NCBI GenBank assembly: GCA_963854835.1
Contig: OY978529.1
Coordinates: 39,862,055 to 39,926,054 of the forward strand
From: Megamerina dolium
Taxonomy: Eukaryota; Arthropoda; Insecta; Diptera; Megamerinidae
Reading direction: 5' to 3'
Length of the DNA stretch: 64,000 bases
Made by a program: the position numbers and the translations under genes. Below the pieces are notes generated by a model, which searched no databases, was not told the DNA's origin, and was given only the letters and a program-made list of their open reading frames with translations. This document shows positions 25,510 through 36,256 of this stretch, piece after piece (positions within the stretch are counted from its first letter, which is position 1; each line of letters begins with the position of its first letter).

Positions 25510-25800
25510 GTTTTCTGGGGCTTGTGGATTTATTTTGTAGGGGAGCCCACCTAGAATGTAAAGATAGAGGGTAAGTGTGTTGAGAACAAATGTTGAGTAG
25601 TAAAAATTAATGTGAGGCGGTGGTCATATATATTATGCCTCTAGGGGTGCTCTAAAGGGTGCAACGACCAATGACAATTTTGTAGAGGAGGACCTCGAAG
25701 GAGATAAGTAGGTTCGGAAAAAATATTGATAAGAAAAATTATTAGGGTCCGGTGATGTATTTAACCCCTCTATAAGCAATTCTATATATCTCAATGAATA
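25510..25800 (+). repeat. Family D array fragment
   Basis: 'tgtaggggagcccacctaga' with 'atgtaaagatagagggtaag' and a second unit 'aggaggacctcgaaggagataagta' followed by 'ggtgatgtatttaacccctcta'. About two units. Confidence 0.55.
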
Positions 25801-25859
25801 TCAAATGCAAAATGCTATCTGGCCACATTCGCATATGAAACAATATATAGTTCAGCCGT

Positions 25860-26175
25860 CTCCAAATGAAAGAATTCGGTGCCAAGATTGTCAAAAACAC
25901 TGCAGACATCTTACTTCGGTTGATCTGTCACCGAAAAAGTCCTAATGGCAAAAAATTCACCAAGGCCATGATCGTAGAAAAATCTGATGCTTCAAGAACT
26001 TTGCCAGTAATATCGGTGTCTCTACTACTGCAAGACTTATTTTGCTGAAATGCTATCTGAAATGCATGTATGTCATACATACAGTCAATCAACTAGAAGT
26101 TTTCCATTCTAGACTGACAACTGCCTATTGCTAAGCTTGAAAAGGCCTCTAATTGCCTACAAGTGAACACAATCT
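25860..26175 (-). pseudogene. Strongly decayed C-terminal part of an RNase H non-LTR retrotransposon
   Basis: Minus-strand text read across frames (TCRQLEAF..., then LTVCMTYMHFR-HFSKISL) lines up with TCRHVRASLR... and LTALITGHSNFRYHLSKMSL of the fragment at 3750-4650. DNA-level similarity is visible as 'cagtcaatcaactag' versus 'cagtcaaccagctta' and 'ctaattgcctacaagtg' versus 'ttacatgtctacaagtg'. Several stops and frame changes. The plus-strand frame at 25866-26048 crosses it antisense. Confidence 0.45.
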
Positions 26176-27875
26176 TTATTTTAAAACATTAAGAAACACT
26201 ATTTTTTGTCATATTTCTTGTTTGTTTTTTAATTTTATATCGCCTTCGAAATAAAGCAATACAACATTGCCGTTTGCAATCAATCATTCTATATTTTTGC
26301 AGCAATTTGTTGTGAAAAAAGGTCCACGTATTTTTCCCCAACACAAATAGATGCAAGCCACCAAGTACCATTAATAAATATATTATGCTTATGAGGCATA
26401 ATAATAATTAATATCATTTGACACCATAGACACTATGTTTATATACATTTGCGCATATAAACATACGTAGATTTGTATCTAAACAAAAGCATTATTTGCA
26501 ATTGTGTCTAGGCTACGATTTAAACAAGAAAGCATTTGTTACACACCCTCACACACATATAGTGTGTTTAATTATGTATGCGTTCTTTTCTGCTCTCTAG
26601 CCTCATGTCATAGTTACTTTTTCAATGGCGTGCTCTTTCTTCCCACACTGCTGTAACATCATTTGATGTGAAATCTTTGAAAGCACTGCCATTATTGGCA
26701 CACATAAATGTACAAATTTCATTTATTGCATACATTTGACATTAATATGTGTAAGTGTTGTATTAATTGACACTTTGATGGTCAATCTGACACTAATACG
26801 CATGCAATCACAAATAATTGATGGTGCGTATAAGTATGTATTGCATGAATATGTAGAGTAGTAAGGTGGGTCACATTTCCATCGATCTATTATATAAAAA
26901 TTATTTAAAAATTTGACTTGTATGGAAAACAATGTTCATTTGTCAAAATTTGATGAACAAAATTGATTTAAGAACCATTAATTCCTGAACGACTATATAC
27001 TTAGAATCATTGCTAGTTCCATTCATTGCTATATGATTGTGCACTCTTCTTCCATCATACTAATTTAACCCGCCTTAATGTGTATTATATATATATATAT
27101 AGTTGCAAATAAGTATAAGTAGTAGATATTTATAGTATGTACAGCTCATGTTAACTTAATGTTAATGTCATTGCTTGTTCTTTACATGCATGCATTCATT
27201 GTACACGTATGTATGTGTGTCTATAGTGCTAGTAATATACTATTAAGTAGTATTAATTCTTTTGACTAGATTATAAGCATTTCATATAGTAAATTGAATT
27301 TCAAATTAAGACGAACAAGTGATTTCGTAATGCTTACATTACGTTGTTGTTGCATGTTATTTTAATATACACGTGTACATATTTAATATATTGTATATAC
27401 TTACGATTCTTAATATGGATGAAATAATTTTCATAGCATAATCTTAGGCAAATGATTATATGAAATGGTTAATTTATACAGGATTTAAGAATCAATTTTT
27501 GGCAGTTAATGATTTCCCAAGTCATTATTATATTCTATACTGATTACTGGTAAATAATATTAATAAGTTCAGAAAGAAAGTTTCATGTTACATATAATAT
27601 CAACTCAATTTTGACTTTATTTTCATATATAATTCTATGTCATTTATTATTTGATTATGATTTGTAGAGTATACAAGTGTTACAACTGATCTAAATGTGG
27701 TGAAATACTAAAATTTCGAGTGATATTTATATTTGTAAATATTATGTTAAGAGTTTTTTTTTTCGCTTGGTCATTTATAATATATTGTATGTAGAATATT
27801 TTTTCCATACACACCAACCATGTAAAATTAGGTTTTTTTGGGGTATTTTTACAACAACTCCCTGTAAATAGAATA
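26176..27875. other. AT-rich stretch, nothing recognised
   Basis: No gene recognised; (TA)n of about ten units near 27088-27101. Confidence 0.45.
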
Positions 27876-28082
27876 TTAACCCTTCAGAGTCTTGGTTTTG
27901 GCAATTTGTGTCATTTGTGTTAAGTTTGAAGCTTTGGTGTATTCAGAGGCATATAGTAAAATTTTATGAGAAATATTTATGTGGTACATTTTGCACCATT
28001 ATTCCTATGTATTGTGGGGGTTATTTCGAATATTTAAAAAAGAGCATTTAATGACCCGTATATGGGATAGGTAAAGGGTTAA
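27876..28082. mobile_element. Possible piggyBac-type MITE, 199 bp, with TTAA flanks
   Basis: TTAA (27876-27879) is followed by CCCTTCAGAG. The other end reads GGATAGGTAAAGGG followed by TTAA (28079-28082). PiggyBac elements duplicate TTAA and begin with CCC or CCY. The inverted similarity beyond CCCTT is weak, so only the TTAA/CCCTT geometry and size support it. 'gacccgtatatgggat' near the right end could be a subterminal inverted repeat. Confidence 0.35.
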
Positions 28083-28640
28083 TACATTCCAGAAAATATT
28101 TCTCATAATTTTCGCCATAAGATTGCTGAACACACCTCATATCTCAGAAATAAGAGTCATATGGTTTCATATACCGATTTGCTATGGAAATGGAGTGACT
28201 TTGGGGAAAAAGTAGAACAGCGTATGTGGTAAGTTCTATCTATCATACAGCCATGTTGTTGCAACTTTAGACTGCCATCTATTCGACTAGCTTCAGAAGA
28301 AAAAAATGCAGTCTAATAATTACCACTTATCGTCATTCCGACCAGACACCACAAGAGTTTTGCTAAGATAAAATCATGGCTCTGCCCGGTAGTTGACAAA
28401 ATATGATCGATAAAAATGGTCAGTATTTTGATTAATTTTGTTTAACGAATGTAATAAAAAAAAAAATTTTTTAAACACTTAAATTTGCAAAAAAAAAAAA
28501 AAAAGAATTTTTTTATGTAAACACAGTTTCGATTGAACAATATACTTCAAATTTGCAACATTTCGATTTATAATTTTTAATAGTGAGTGAGTTTTAATAG
28601 TCATTTTAATAGTGAGTTTATAATCTGAACTCTCATAGAA
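28083..28640. other. AT-rich stretch, nothing recognised
   Basis: No recognisable element; A-run at 28488-28505. Confidence 0.45.
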
Positions 28641-28644
28641 GTCC

Positions 28645-28795
28645 TATTTAATTACTTACTGAAGTGGCCATTACAACCGAAAATCGATTTAGACCTAAAC
28701 TAGCATGCTTCGCGAGCCAACTCGTTCTTTCGCTAGTTGGCGCCAGTTAGAAATTCCAAGTTTTCCAGTACTTGATCTTTCCACTTGATCCTTCC
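28645..28795 (-). mobile_element. Old 3'-end fragment of the RTE retrotransposon
   Basis: 'attacttac' followed by 'tgaagtggccattacaaccg' and 'gcttcgcgagccaactcgttctttcgctagttggcgccagttagaaattccaag' in pieces match the last ~120 bp of the RTE copies with many substitutions. The minus-strand frame still reads LGISNWRQLAKERVGSRSML, against LGISNWRQLAKNRDGWRSML in the intact protein. Much older than the other two copies. Confidence 0.8.
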
Positions 28796-29115
28796 ACTTA
28801 TCAGCGAAAAATTCAACTCTATATTCACAGTCTACTCTTTTTCGTCGCTGCCAATTTCTTATCAATAAGAAATTTTTTTCTGAAAAAGTGGGATAACCGT
28901 TTGGTTCCACTTTCGGACTATAAAGTGAATGCCTAAAAACTTCCCTACTGAGCTCCCATAGTTCTCAACGATATTCTATAAACCTGTGCAGTCTGGCTTT
29001 GTCATGATGGAACATAGCAGCTCTCCTGCTGGTTAAATTTGGTCGCTTTTGGTTAATAAATGGCGACAAAAGAGATCTACATTAAATGCCTCAGCATATG
29101 TAGGCAGGCAGGTCA
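28796..29115 (-). pseudogene. Mariner transposase relic (C-terminal half)
   Basis: The minus strand from about 29080 reads LTSRRAAMFHHDKARLHRF, the mariner block with the second catalytic Asp (usually FHHDNARPH). Near 28800-28870 it reads NWQRRKRVDCEYRVEFFAD, matching the C-terminal RW-x-K-C-x-D-x-x-G-x-Y-F signature. The segment between them with the third Asp is deleted or unrecognisable. It abuts the RTE fragment at its 3' side, and the 71-codon frame at 28695-28910 is a chance fusion of the two relics. Confidence 0.6.
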
Positions 29116-30620
29116 TAATTAGATGCTTTCATTTCAGTAACTCAGATGCTACGACTGTTAATATAATTCGATCATTTCTATGATTTTATTGATTTTTCTT
29201 TTCATTTTTAACCTTTTTAACATCGAAAATACCAGACCAGATTCAACGAAACCATTTTCACTTTCATGAAACCAAAAATTGTCAAATACCAGGAACATTC
29301 TCTTAGTTAAAGTCCATTATTTACACTCTATAAATCAAAACTGGATAAATGAAATAAATTAAATGCACTTTTCTAAGAAAAAGTTGTAACAAAATGAACA
29401 ATTTGTCTACATACACAAAACATACTTAACATTTCCTTAGGATGTTACAAATTAATGATATACACCACACATACAGGCAAATTCTAGTATTTGTGAGAAC
29501 AAACATGTATGTACATATACATATGTATACGATGTAGTAGTATAACAGTAATAATTTGTCTTCATATTAAACTCGTATGTGTGCACATATAAACACACAC
29601 AAAACCAAATGAAAGTTCCATGCTGTGGCAAGTAGATGGTGGAAGCTGAAATGTATGTGTGTTTATTTAATAAATATTACGTTTTGTGCACGCACAATGC
29701 ACACCGACATGTGGGAGTACAGACAATAATGCGTGTGTTCCTATACACACGCATTATTGGATTTATCATTATCCAAAATATTTAATACGACTATACAGTT
29801 TACTTTTGCCACAAGATCTATTCCGGGAAATATATACTGATACAAAATAGAAATTCATAACAAACGCACACGACCTGTATATTTGTTATAATACTTAGTC
29901 GTATGCTCAAACACATGTATAATATGCATTTTGACCACATCGATTGTTGACCGCTCACAGACACATACACACATACACAGATATTGTCGTGAATGGTTGT
30001 TGCGGCAAATTGCAAATTGAACGAATACGAAATTTGATTATTTTGTGCGGCTTTTCAAAACTTCAAATTGTTGCCTTCAATTTAAACTATTCGCACTACG
30101 TACGCAAGACAATGTAGGGCAACTTAAATTATGTTCTGTTGATGCATTCATTAATAAATAAAATATATAGCAAAAACTTCAAATTCCATATATTTTAGGG
30201 CTATAATAATTAATATGTTATAATTATATTATAAAATATTATATTATAATTTTATATTATATATTATATTAATAATTAATTTAGGAGGTCATAGCATACT
30301 TTTGGGAGCACACAAACATTGCCAGAGAAATTATATTGAAAAAATAAACGAAAAATAGTCAGTTTTTTACTCTATCGAATAATGTTAATTCTTCTCTAAA
30401 TTTAGATTGAAATTAGTCCAACTCGCTAGTACCTTGTAGCGCTAAATTCACGTATGACTCAAAATAAACATAATTTTCGTAATGCTATGAATAATCTTGC
30501 AAACGATGTCCTTCGTAAATAAAGGGAGATCAAGCTGAAAATCGGAACATATGATTATTCTCACAAAGTAATTGTTACTTTTGTGAATAGGCCAAATATG
30601 AGAAAATCTACGCTTATCTT
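29116..30620. other. AT-rich stretch with one perfect hairpin
   Basis: No gene recognised. Contains the 15-bp perfect inverted repeat at 29724-29759, an AT-only run at 30195-30285 and a lone family C core near 30290. Confidence 0.5.
29724..29759. repeat. Perfect 15-bp inverted repeat, 6-base loop
   Basis: CAATAATGCGTGTGT (29724-29738) and its exact reverse complement (29745-29759) enclose TCCTAT. The stem is not simple TA repeat. It could be a palindromic scar or form a cruciform; the stem is too short for a pre-miRNA. Confidence 0.8.
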
Positions 30621-30930
30621 CCACTGCCCTAGGCCAGTGGTTGGTGTGTTGGCCTTCTGATTTGTAGGTCGTTGGTTCAATCCTTGATTGAAGCATTACA
30701 ACTTTAATATCTAAAAGATTTTTCTTTCTTCCGACAGTAACAATTTGCCATGGAAAAGCTTTTAAAAGAGCTCTATAACAATGCACAGATAAAGTGATGG
30801 CGCAAAAGTTTTGCCATTGGGAAGTGAAATAAGTAGGTCTCTGCTAATACTGTCCAAAATTTAACACGCACAACAGTAATGGAAGAGAAGCTCGGCCAAA
30901 GACTCCTTCTGGGCTTATAAGTGCCACATC
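30621..30930 (+). mobile_element. tRNA-derived SINE, diverged copy
   Basis: The tRNA-like head at 30621-30690 has an A-box-like AGGCCAGTGGTTGG and a B box GGTTCAATCC (30674-30683). The body shares 'tctttcttccgacagtaaca', 'aatactgtccaaaatttaa' and 'cgcacaacagtaatggaaga' with the copies at 32.5 and 51.2 kb (which are on the minus strand). It ends 'cttataagtgccacat'. Many substitutions and indels; no clear target duplication, so older. Confidence 0.8.
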
Positions 30931-31236
30931 CAGGTGTATTTTTTATATTTTTTCCATACCAAAAGTATATTCCTGGAAGTGTATTTCTAACCTTTTGAAT
31001 GAAGTATGAAGATATTAAACCAAAAATTTGTACAAAAAATTAGTATTTCAACGAAAGCGATATAGTACAAATCGGGTGTAATCGAACGAAGATTTCACCT
31101 ATTTCTCACACAGAACTATATGTTATAATTAATGCGTTCACCCTTGTATATTTAGTTATGGAGCTATTGGATGTGTGAATTAGTAACCGGCATTTTTAGT
31201 GCTCAAAAATCATTTATTTTTATGAATTCTGTAAAA
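30931..31236. other. AT-rich stretch, nothing recognised
   Basis: No element or gene recognised between the SINE and the mariner relic. Confidence 0.45.
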
Positions 31237-31360
31237 AACATATCATTCAAAGTATTGTCGATCAGAAACGATGACATTTCCCCATCTTTCTATCAATTTA
31301 TGGATTCCATCCCAAAAGAACTTTGCCTTGATGGCTTGATGGCTTGATGGCCAAAAACGA
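31237..31360 (-). pseudogene. Mariner transposase C-terminal fragment
   Basis: The minus-strand frame ends KFFWDGIHKLIERWGNVIVS then DRQYFE and a stop. This is the standard mariner carboxyl terminus (F-F-x-x-G-I-x-x-L-x-x-R-W...G-x-Y-F). About 35 residues remain; upstream the frame runs into the oppositely oriented relic. Confidence 0.65.
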
Positions 31361-31373
31361 ATCAAGCTAATTT

Positions 31374-32335
31374 TTGAAACCGGTGACTGAAGTGAATCGT
31401 ATTCCATTTCGGCCATATTTGACGTTTTCTTTGCATAATGTTCAAGTGCCAATAAGACAAAGATCCGCTCGAAGTAATAAGAATATTGCTACCGTTCAGG
31501 CAAATGTTGCTGAAGACCGGAAATTGTCGATTCCAAGACATTCTAAACAATTGGGGATGCATGTAAGCACGACGTAAAGGAATTTAAGAATTTCCCATTA
31601 AAAAATTGAAGACATTTGACCATCGTAAACATGATGGATTTGCTGATTTTGCTTTGGAACAACATGAAAATAATAAAAAAAAAATTTTTTTCAGATAATC
31701 CTGATGGTTTTTTTATCAGATGGAATCATTAGTCCGTACTTCTACCGAAATGAAGATGATGGTGACATCGTCTCTGTTAATTGAGAGCAGTATAGATCGA
31801 TAATAGTCAATTATTTATGGCCGAAATTGGGAGAAGTCTTCATAATATCTGGTTTCAACAAGAGGTAGCTACATGCCAGACAGCACGTTAAACAAGTTTG
31901 GCTTCCTAAGAATAGACGGGTCTACATCCCGGAAACACTCGACCAAGTGGTCGACCAAGGTCCATTCACCTCATCAGAATACGGAAATGCATTGTACGGG
32001 AACAAAACAAAGCATTTCCGTATTTTTGCTGCTACAACAACAAAAAGTTTGGCTATGCGATTATTTCAAGAAATTTTGACATTGAATGGCCATTGGACTA
32101 CTTCTTGTGGAGTTATTTGAAACCATTGTTGGAATGGTTTATGGAAATAAATTCAAATCTATTCATGATTTAAAGCTAATATTCAACGCTCTCTTCATGA
32201 CACACATTTAGTGCAAAAATGCTGGAAAACTGAGTTCATCGTATGTGCTCAGGCAAAATAAGCCATGAATAATGTTGTATTCAAAACTTCATTGTATCGA
32301 TTGTACGTACCTTACGATACATTGAAGTAAAGGCT
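31374..32335 (+). pseudogene. Decayed Tc1/mariner-superfamily transposase with inserted material
   Basis: The plus strand carries the N-terminal helix-turn-helix region (RSARSNKNIATVQANVAEDR then KLSIPRHSKQLGMHVSTT, 31455-31577). Next comes a central block GIISPYFYRNEDDGDIVSVN (about 31722-31782), then WFQQEVATCQTA, where the second catalytic Asp is replaced by Glu. A C-terminal piece PLDYFLWSYLKPL (about 32089-32127) follows with further decayed sequence to about 32335. The order matches the same family as the element at 47.35-48.18 kb. Between 31885 and 32060 an unrelated stretch with a 13-bp inverted repeat interrupts the gene. Many frameshifts; inactive. Confidence 0.6.
31978..32024. repeat. 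13-bp perfect inverted repeat inside the transposase relic
   Basis: AATACGGAAATGC (31978-31990) and its exact reverse complement (32012-32024), separated by 21 bases. Possibly part of a small secondary insertion. Confidence 0.75.
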
Positions 32336-32495
32336 AAAATGATATTTTGTCTTTTATTAATTTTATCAATTAGTGGTGTAAGAAAATTCTCAAGTTCTGC
32401 ATACTCATTGCTCATCTTCGAAGAATGTTTAATTCATTATGTGAAAACAATGCAAGTATAGACTACATATGAATAGAATACAAAACACATATGTA

Positions 32496-32813
32496 AAATA
32501 AAAATAAATATGTGGCACTTAAAGCCCCAAAGGGCTCATTGGCCGAGCTTCTCTTCCATTACTGTTGTGCGTCTTAAATTTTTGGACAGTATTAGAATGG
32601 ACCTACTTATTTTAGCCGGTTCCGAACGGCAGAACACTTGTGACATCACTTTTTCTGAGTTTTGTCACAGAGTTCTTTTTTCATGGCAAGTTGTTACTGT
32701 CGGAAGAATTGCCATTTGCTTGCCGAAAGGTGGGTACCGTTCGAAAGAAAAATCTTTTCGATATTAAATTTGTTATGCATCAGCCGGGTATTGAACCACG
32801 ACCTACAGATCAG
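32496..32813 (-). mobile_element. tRNA-derived SINE, head-truncated, with 14-bp target duplication
   Basis: Identical AAAACACATATGTA at 32482-32495 and 32814-32827 flank the element. The minus strand reads from just upstream of the B box (GGTTCAATACC) through the body to the 3' end 'ctttaagtgccacatattta'. The A-box part of the tRNA head is missing, so it is 5'-truncated like a LINE product. High identity to the full-length copy at 51.2 kb. Frames read across it are not genes. Confidence 0.9.
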
Positions 32814-32980
32814 AAAACACATATGTAGTTACTTATAATAAGCAACATATTTAAATGAATATTTGAAGTGAGCAATCGAATCAATAAGATAATAGAAATA
32901 TGTTATATAAATATAAATATATAAATTATAAACTTACATACAAAAATAGGATACATATGTAAATGCATAGTAAAATAGTA

Positions 32981-33029
32981 CTGGAAGGAAAAGTCGGCCA
33001 AAGGGCACTTCACAGCCTATAAGTGCCAA
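32981..33029 (+). mobile_element. SINE 3'-end fragment
   Basis: 'ggaaggaaaagtcggccaaa' followed by 'gggcacttcacagcctataa' and 'gtgcca' matches the last ~50 bp of the SINE in plus orientation. Confidence 0.65.
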
Positions 33030-33209
33030 ATAAACATACATATATACATGTAGTACTTACTAAGTAGTTCAATTTATAAAATATACAATATGAAAATTTC
33101 ATAAATTTTGAATTCCTAATTTATTAGCATTGATCTTTTTGTTGAATTGTATTCAATGTACGATACACACACATAAAATAGTATAAATGTGAATCAATAT
33201 GGAGAGCCA

Positions 33210-33211
<2 letters not shown>

Positions 33212-33248
<37 letters not shown>
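33212..33248. repeat. (TA)n microsatellite
   Basis: About eighteen perfect TA units. Confidence 0.95.
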
Positions 33249-33252
<4 letters not shown>

Positions 33253-34226
33253 TCTATCATATGGAGTGTATATTCTATATCTAATGGATAAGATAGATGT
33301 ACATAAATAATAATTATAAAATAGAATATTAGGTTACTTGTAAAGAAGCTTAGAGTCTCTACATATGTGTAGAATCAATTTTATTGTATGAAGTTGCATA
33401 TTTTAAGAAGCACTGAAGCATTTTCTTATTTAGTTTTAATTACATTAAACTTAAACGAATATCCTTTCTTGATCACATATTACTGATTGTAACAAAGTAT
33501 GTATAAAATTATTCATCATAATATTTAGTACCTAATAGTAGATAATGGTTAGTGATATTGTATGTACGAGTATGATAGTCCATATGCATATTCATTTATA
33601 TAGTGGTATATACATACAACTACAACACACCTTCAAGAATATTTTTGTATAATATAGTTTTTTTTTTTTATATTATATTATATATATGATACTTTATTCT
33701 TTGTAACTACTAATACGTGCATATGCATGCGTTGTACATGAGTACAAACAAGCATTACGCTCTTTGTTTGTATGTATTTGCAGTATTTTAATCCTTTCAT
33801 TTTCATAACTTGTCATAAAATGTAAACAAGATTAAGTAAGTTTTTGTTACCAATTCTTGTTGTAGTCAAGTGGCACTGCACTGCATATGGCAGGACATAC
33901 ACGCAAACATACAACAATATGCTATTGTTATGGAGCGCAGTCATAATAACGCATGCACACATACAGACATACACACATACATGGTAAAATGACATTACAA
34001 ACAATATATACATTCATAACAGGATGAACAAAAGCAATTGAAGTAACATCAACAACACCGGTTGCAAACCAACAACTACATTAGCATACTTATAAGTGTA
34101 CTACTACATACAATACTTCTACTGTCACTATTACTTGTATAATAGTGTAGTACTCCTTGCGTATGCATAGTTGTAGTGCAATGTATTGTACAATATGTAT
34201 GTTTGTATGCAAAGCTAAGTAACCAG

Positions 34227-34259
<33 letters not shown>
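34227..34259. repeat. (CTAA)n microsatellite
   Basis: Eight perfect CTAA units. Confidence 0.95.
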
Positions 34260-34499
34260 AATCTAACTAAGTAAGTAAGCAAGTACTAAGTAAAAATGCA
34301 ATGAAAAAGTTTTTGTATTAAAATAGGAGAGCAAAAAAAAAAAAAACCAAACTTTTCCCAAAAGGATTTGATAAAGCTTTTATGACTAACAAGAAGCAAG
34401 ACACAATAACAACAAATAATAAAGAATTAGCTTTGGTAATATCGAAACTTAGAAATCATACACTATACTATGAATTATTTTTAATTAATATATTTTGCA

Positions 34500-36035
34500 T
34501 ATATTTAAAGTCATAAAATCATAATTTTATATGGATGATAGGCGTGGTTTTAATTCGATTACAACAATTTTTGCACTAAGCAGATCTTTCATAAAAATAA
34601 TCACATGTGCGAAGTTTAAGCTAGTTAGCTTTATATTTACGTATTAAAAGTCTAGTAATATACTTTCGAAATCATATTTATATATACAAAGTATGTGTGG
34701 TTTTCATCCGATTACAAACATTCTTACACCAAGCATCTCTTTGTTGAAAATAGTTATCTACGTTAAATTTCAGTTCGTTATTCTTATATTTACATGCTAA
34801 TAGCCGAATAATATACGTTCGAAAACATATTTTTATATGGGAGATTGTGGTGTTTTTCGTCAAATTACAAAAATTTTTGGCACAAAGTCGCTTTTTAGCA
34901 AAAAGAATAAATTGTGTGAAATTTCAGTTCGACAGCTTTATTGTTACATGTTAAAAATCTGATAATATACTTTCGAAAACTTAAATATATATACAAATTA
35001 GGTGTGTTTTCATTCCATTACAATCATTCTTGCACTGAGTCGGTTTTTAGTGAAAATAATTGCATGCATCAACTTTCAGTTCGATAACATTATATTTAAG
35101 TGCTAAAAATATAAAAAAATAATTTCGAAAAACATACATTTATATGCAAAGTAGCCGTAGTTTTCACCTAATCAAAATCATTCTTACGTTAGGCAGCTTT
35201 TCGGAGAAAATAATTATAATAGGTATCAATTTTCCATTTGAAAGCATTATATTTACGTGCTAAAATTCGAATACCATACTTTCGAAATCATACTTATATA
35301 TGCAAAATAAGTGTGGTTTTCATACGATTGCGCCCATTTTTTGAATTCGAATATTTGATGATAAAACCAAATTTTAAATATTAAATTTTAGCTCAATTGG
35401 TATGTATTTAAGTGTTAAAAGTCTGAAAATATATATTCGAAAGCATACTTTCGTATGGAAGACAGTCATATTCATAATTCAATTACGCCCATTCTTATAT
35501 CCAATTACTTGGTTAATGAAAATAATTTTATCACCATGATTTCAGCTCGATACCTTCATATTTTCATGCTGAAATCCAAAAAAAAATATCTTCGAAATAA
35601 AATTTTTGTATGGGTGGTAAGTATGTTTTTTAACCAATTACTCCAATTTTCGGAGCTATTTTTCTACTATCAAAAATAGTCATATAGAGTGAATTTTAAC
35701 CTGAACGCTTTATTTTTGTATGCATAAACGAAGAAATCATCGTTTCGAAAATAGATTTTTGTATAGGAGCTACGAATAGTTTACATAATATTAAACCCAC
35801 TTTGAGATATATAAGTTCATGCATCGGAATAACTTCAAATAGAAAATTTCATTCTAATTGTTTTAAATTTAAGGTCAAAAAATAGCAAATTTAATATTCG
35901 AATACATGATTTTATGGGATAAAGTACGAATATCATACTTAATATATATAGAGAGACTTACATCCATATGATTATTACAAATGAAAGCACAAAACCCATA
36001 TAACCCGAACTCTAAATGTAGGGTATAAAAACAAT
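34500..36035 (+). repeat. Tandem array, ~150-bp unit, DINE-TR type (ten diverged units)
   Basis: A landmark 'tttatatgggagataggtgtgg'-like phrase recurs near 34528, 34680, 34833, 34985, 35140, 35292, 35449, 35607, 35758 and 35910, a regular 150-158 bp step. Each is followed by 'ttttcat.cgattacaa.cattctt' and 'atttcagttcgataac.ttatatttacgtgctaaa'. The array ends near 36000-36030 with 'taacccgaactctaaatgta' then 'gggtataaaa', similar to the 'atgcagggtata' end of the element at 44.9-46.1 kb. Confidence 0.7.
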
Positions 36036-36234
36036 ATTGTTAATATTCAAGGTGAAGTGATGTATACTTGTGCAACTACAGCCTAGTAGAGTATGCATAT
36101 ACACTCACCGAAATTCTCTCACAAAAAGATATCCATACAAAAGCTAATTAAATTTATTACAATAAAAACTCACTGCAGCAGTAGCAGCAGCAAAAATATT
36201 GTACTACCTATGTTGTTTGACCAAATAGATATCA

Positions 36235-36256
36235 AGAGAGAGAGAGAGAGAGAGAG
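36235..36256. repeat. (AG)n microsatellite
   Basis: Eleven AG units. Confidence 0.9.

Larger units (their letters stand above)
33030..34495. other. AT-rich stretch with microsatellites
   Basis: (TA)n at 33212-33248 and (CTAA)n at 34227-34259. No gene recognised. Confidence 0.5.

Noticed and set aside
32510..32828. 85- and 62-codon plus frames, repeated at 51318-51622
   Set aside because: They lie within SINE copies and are similar only because the SINE is repeated.
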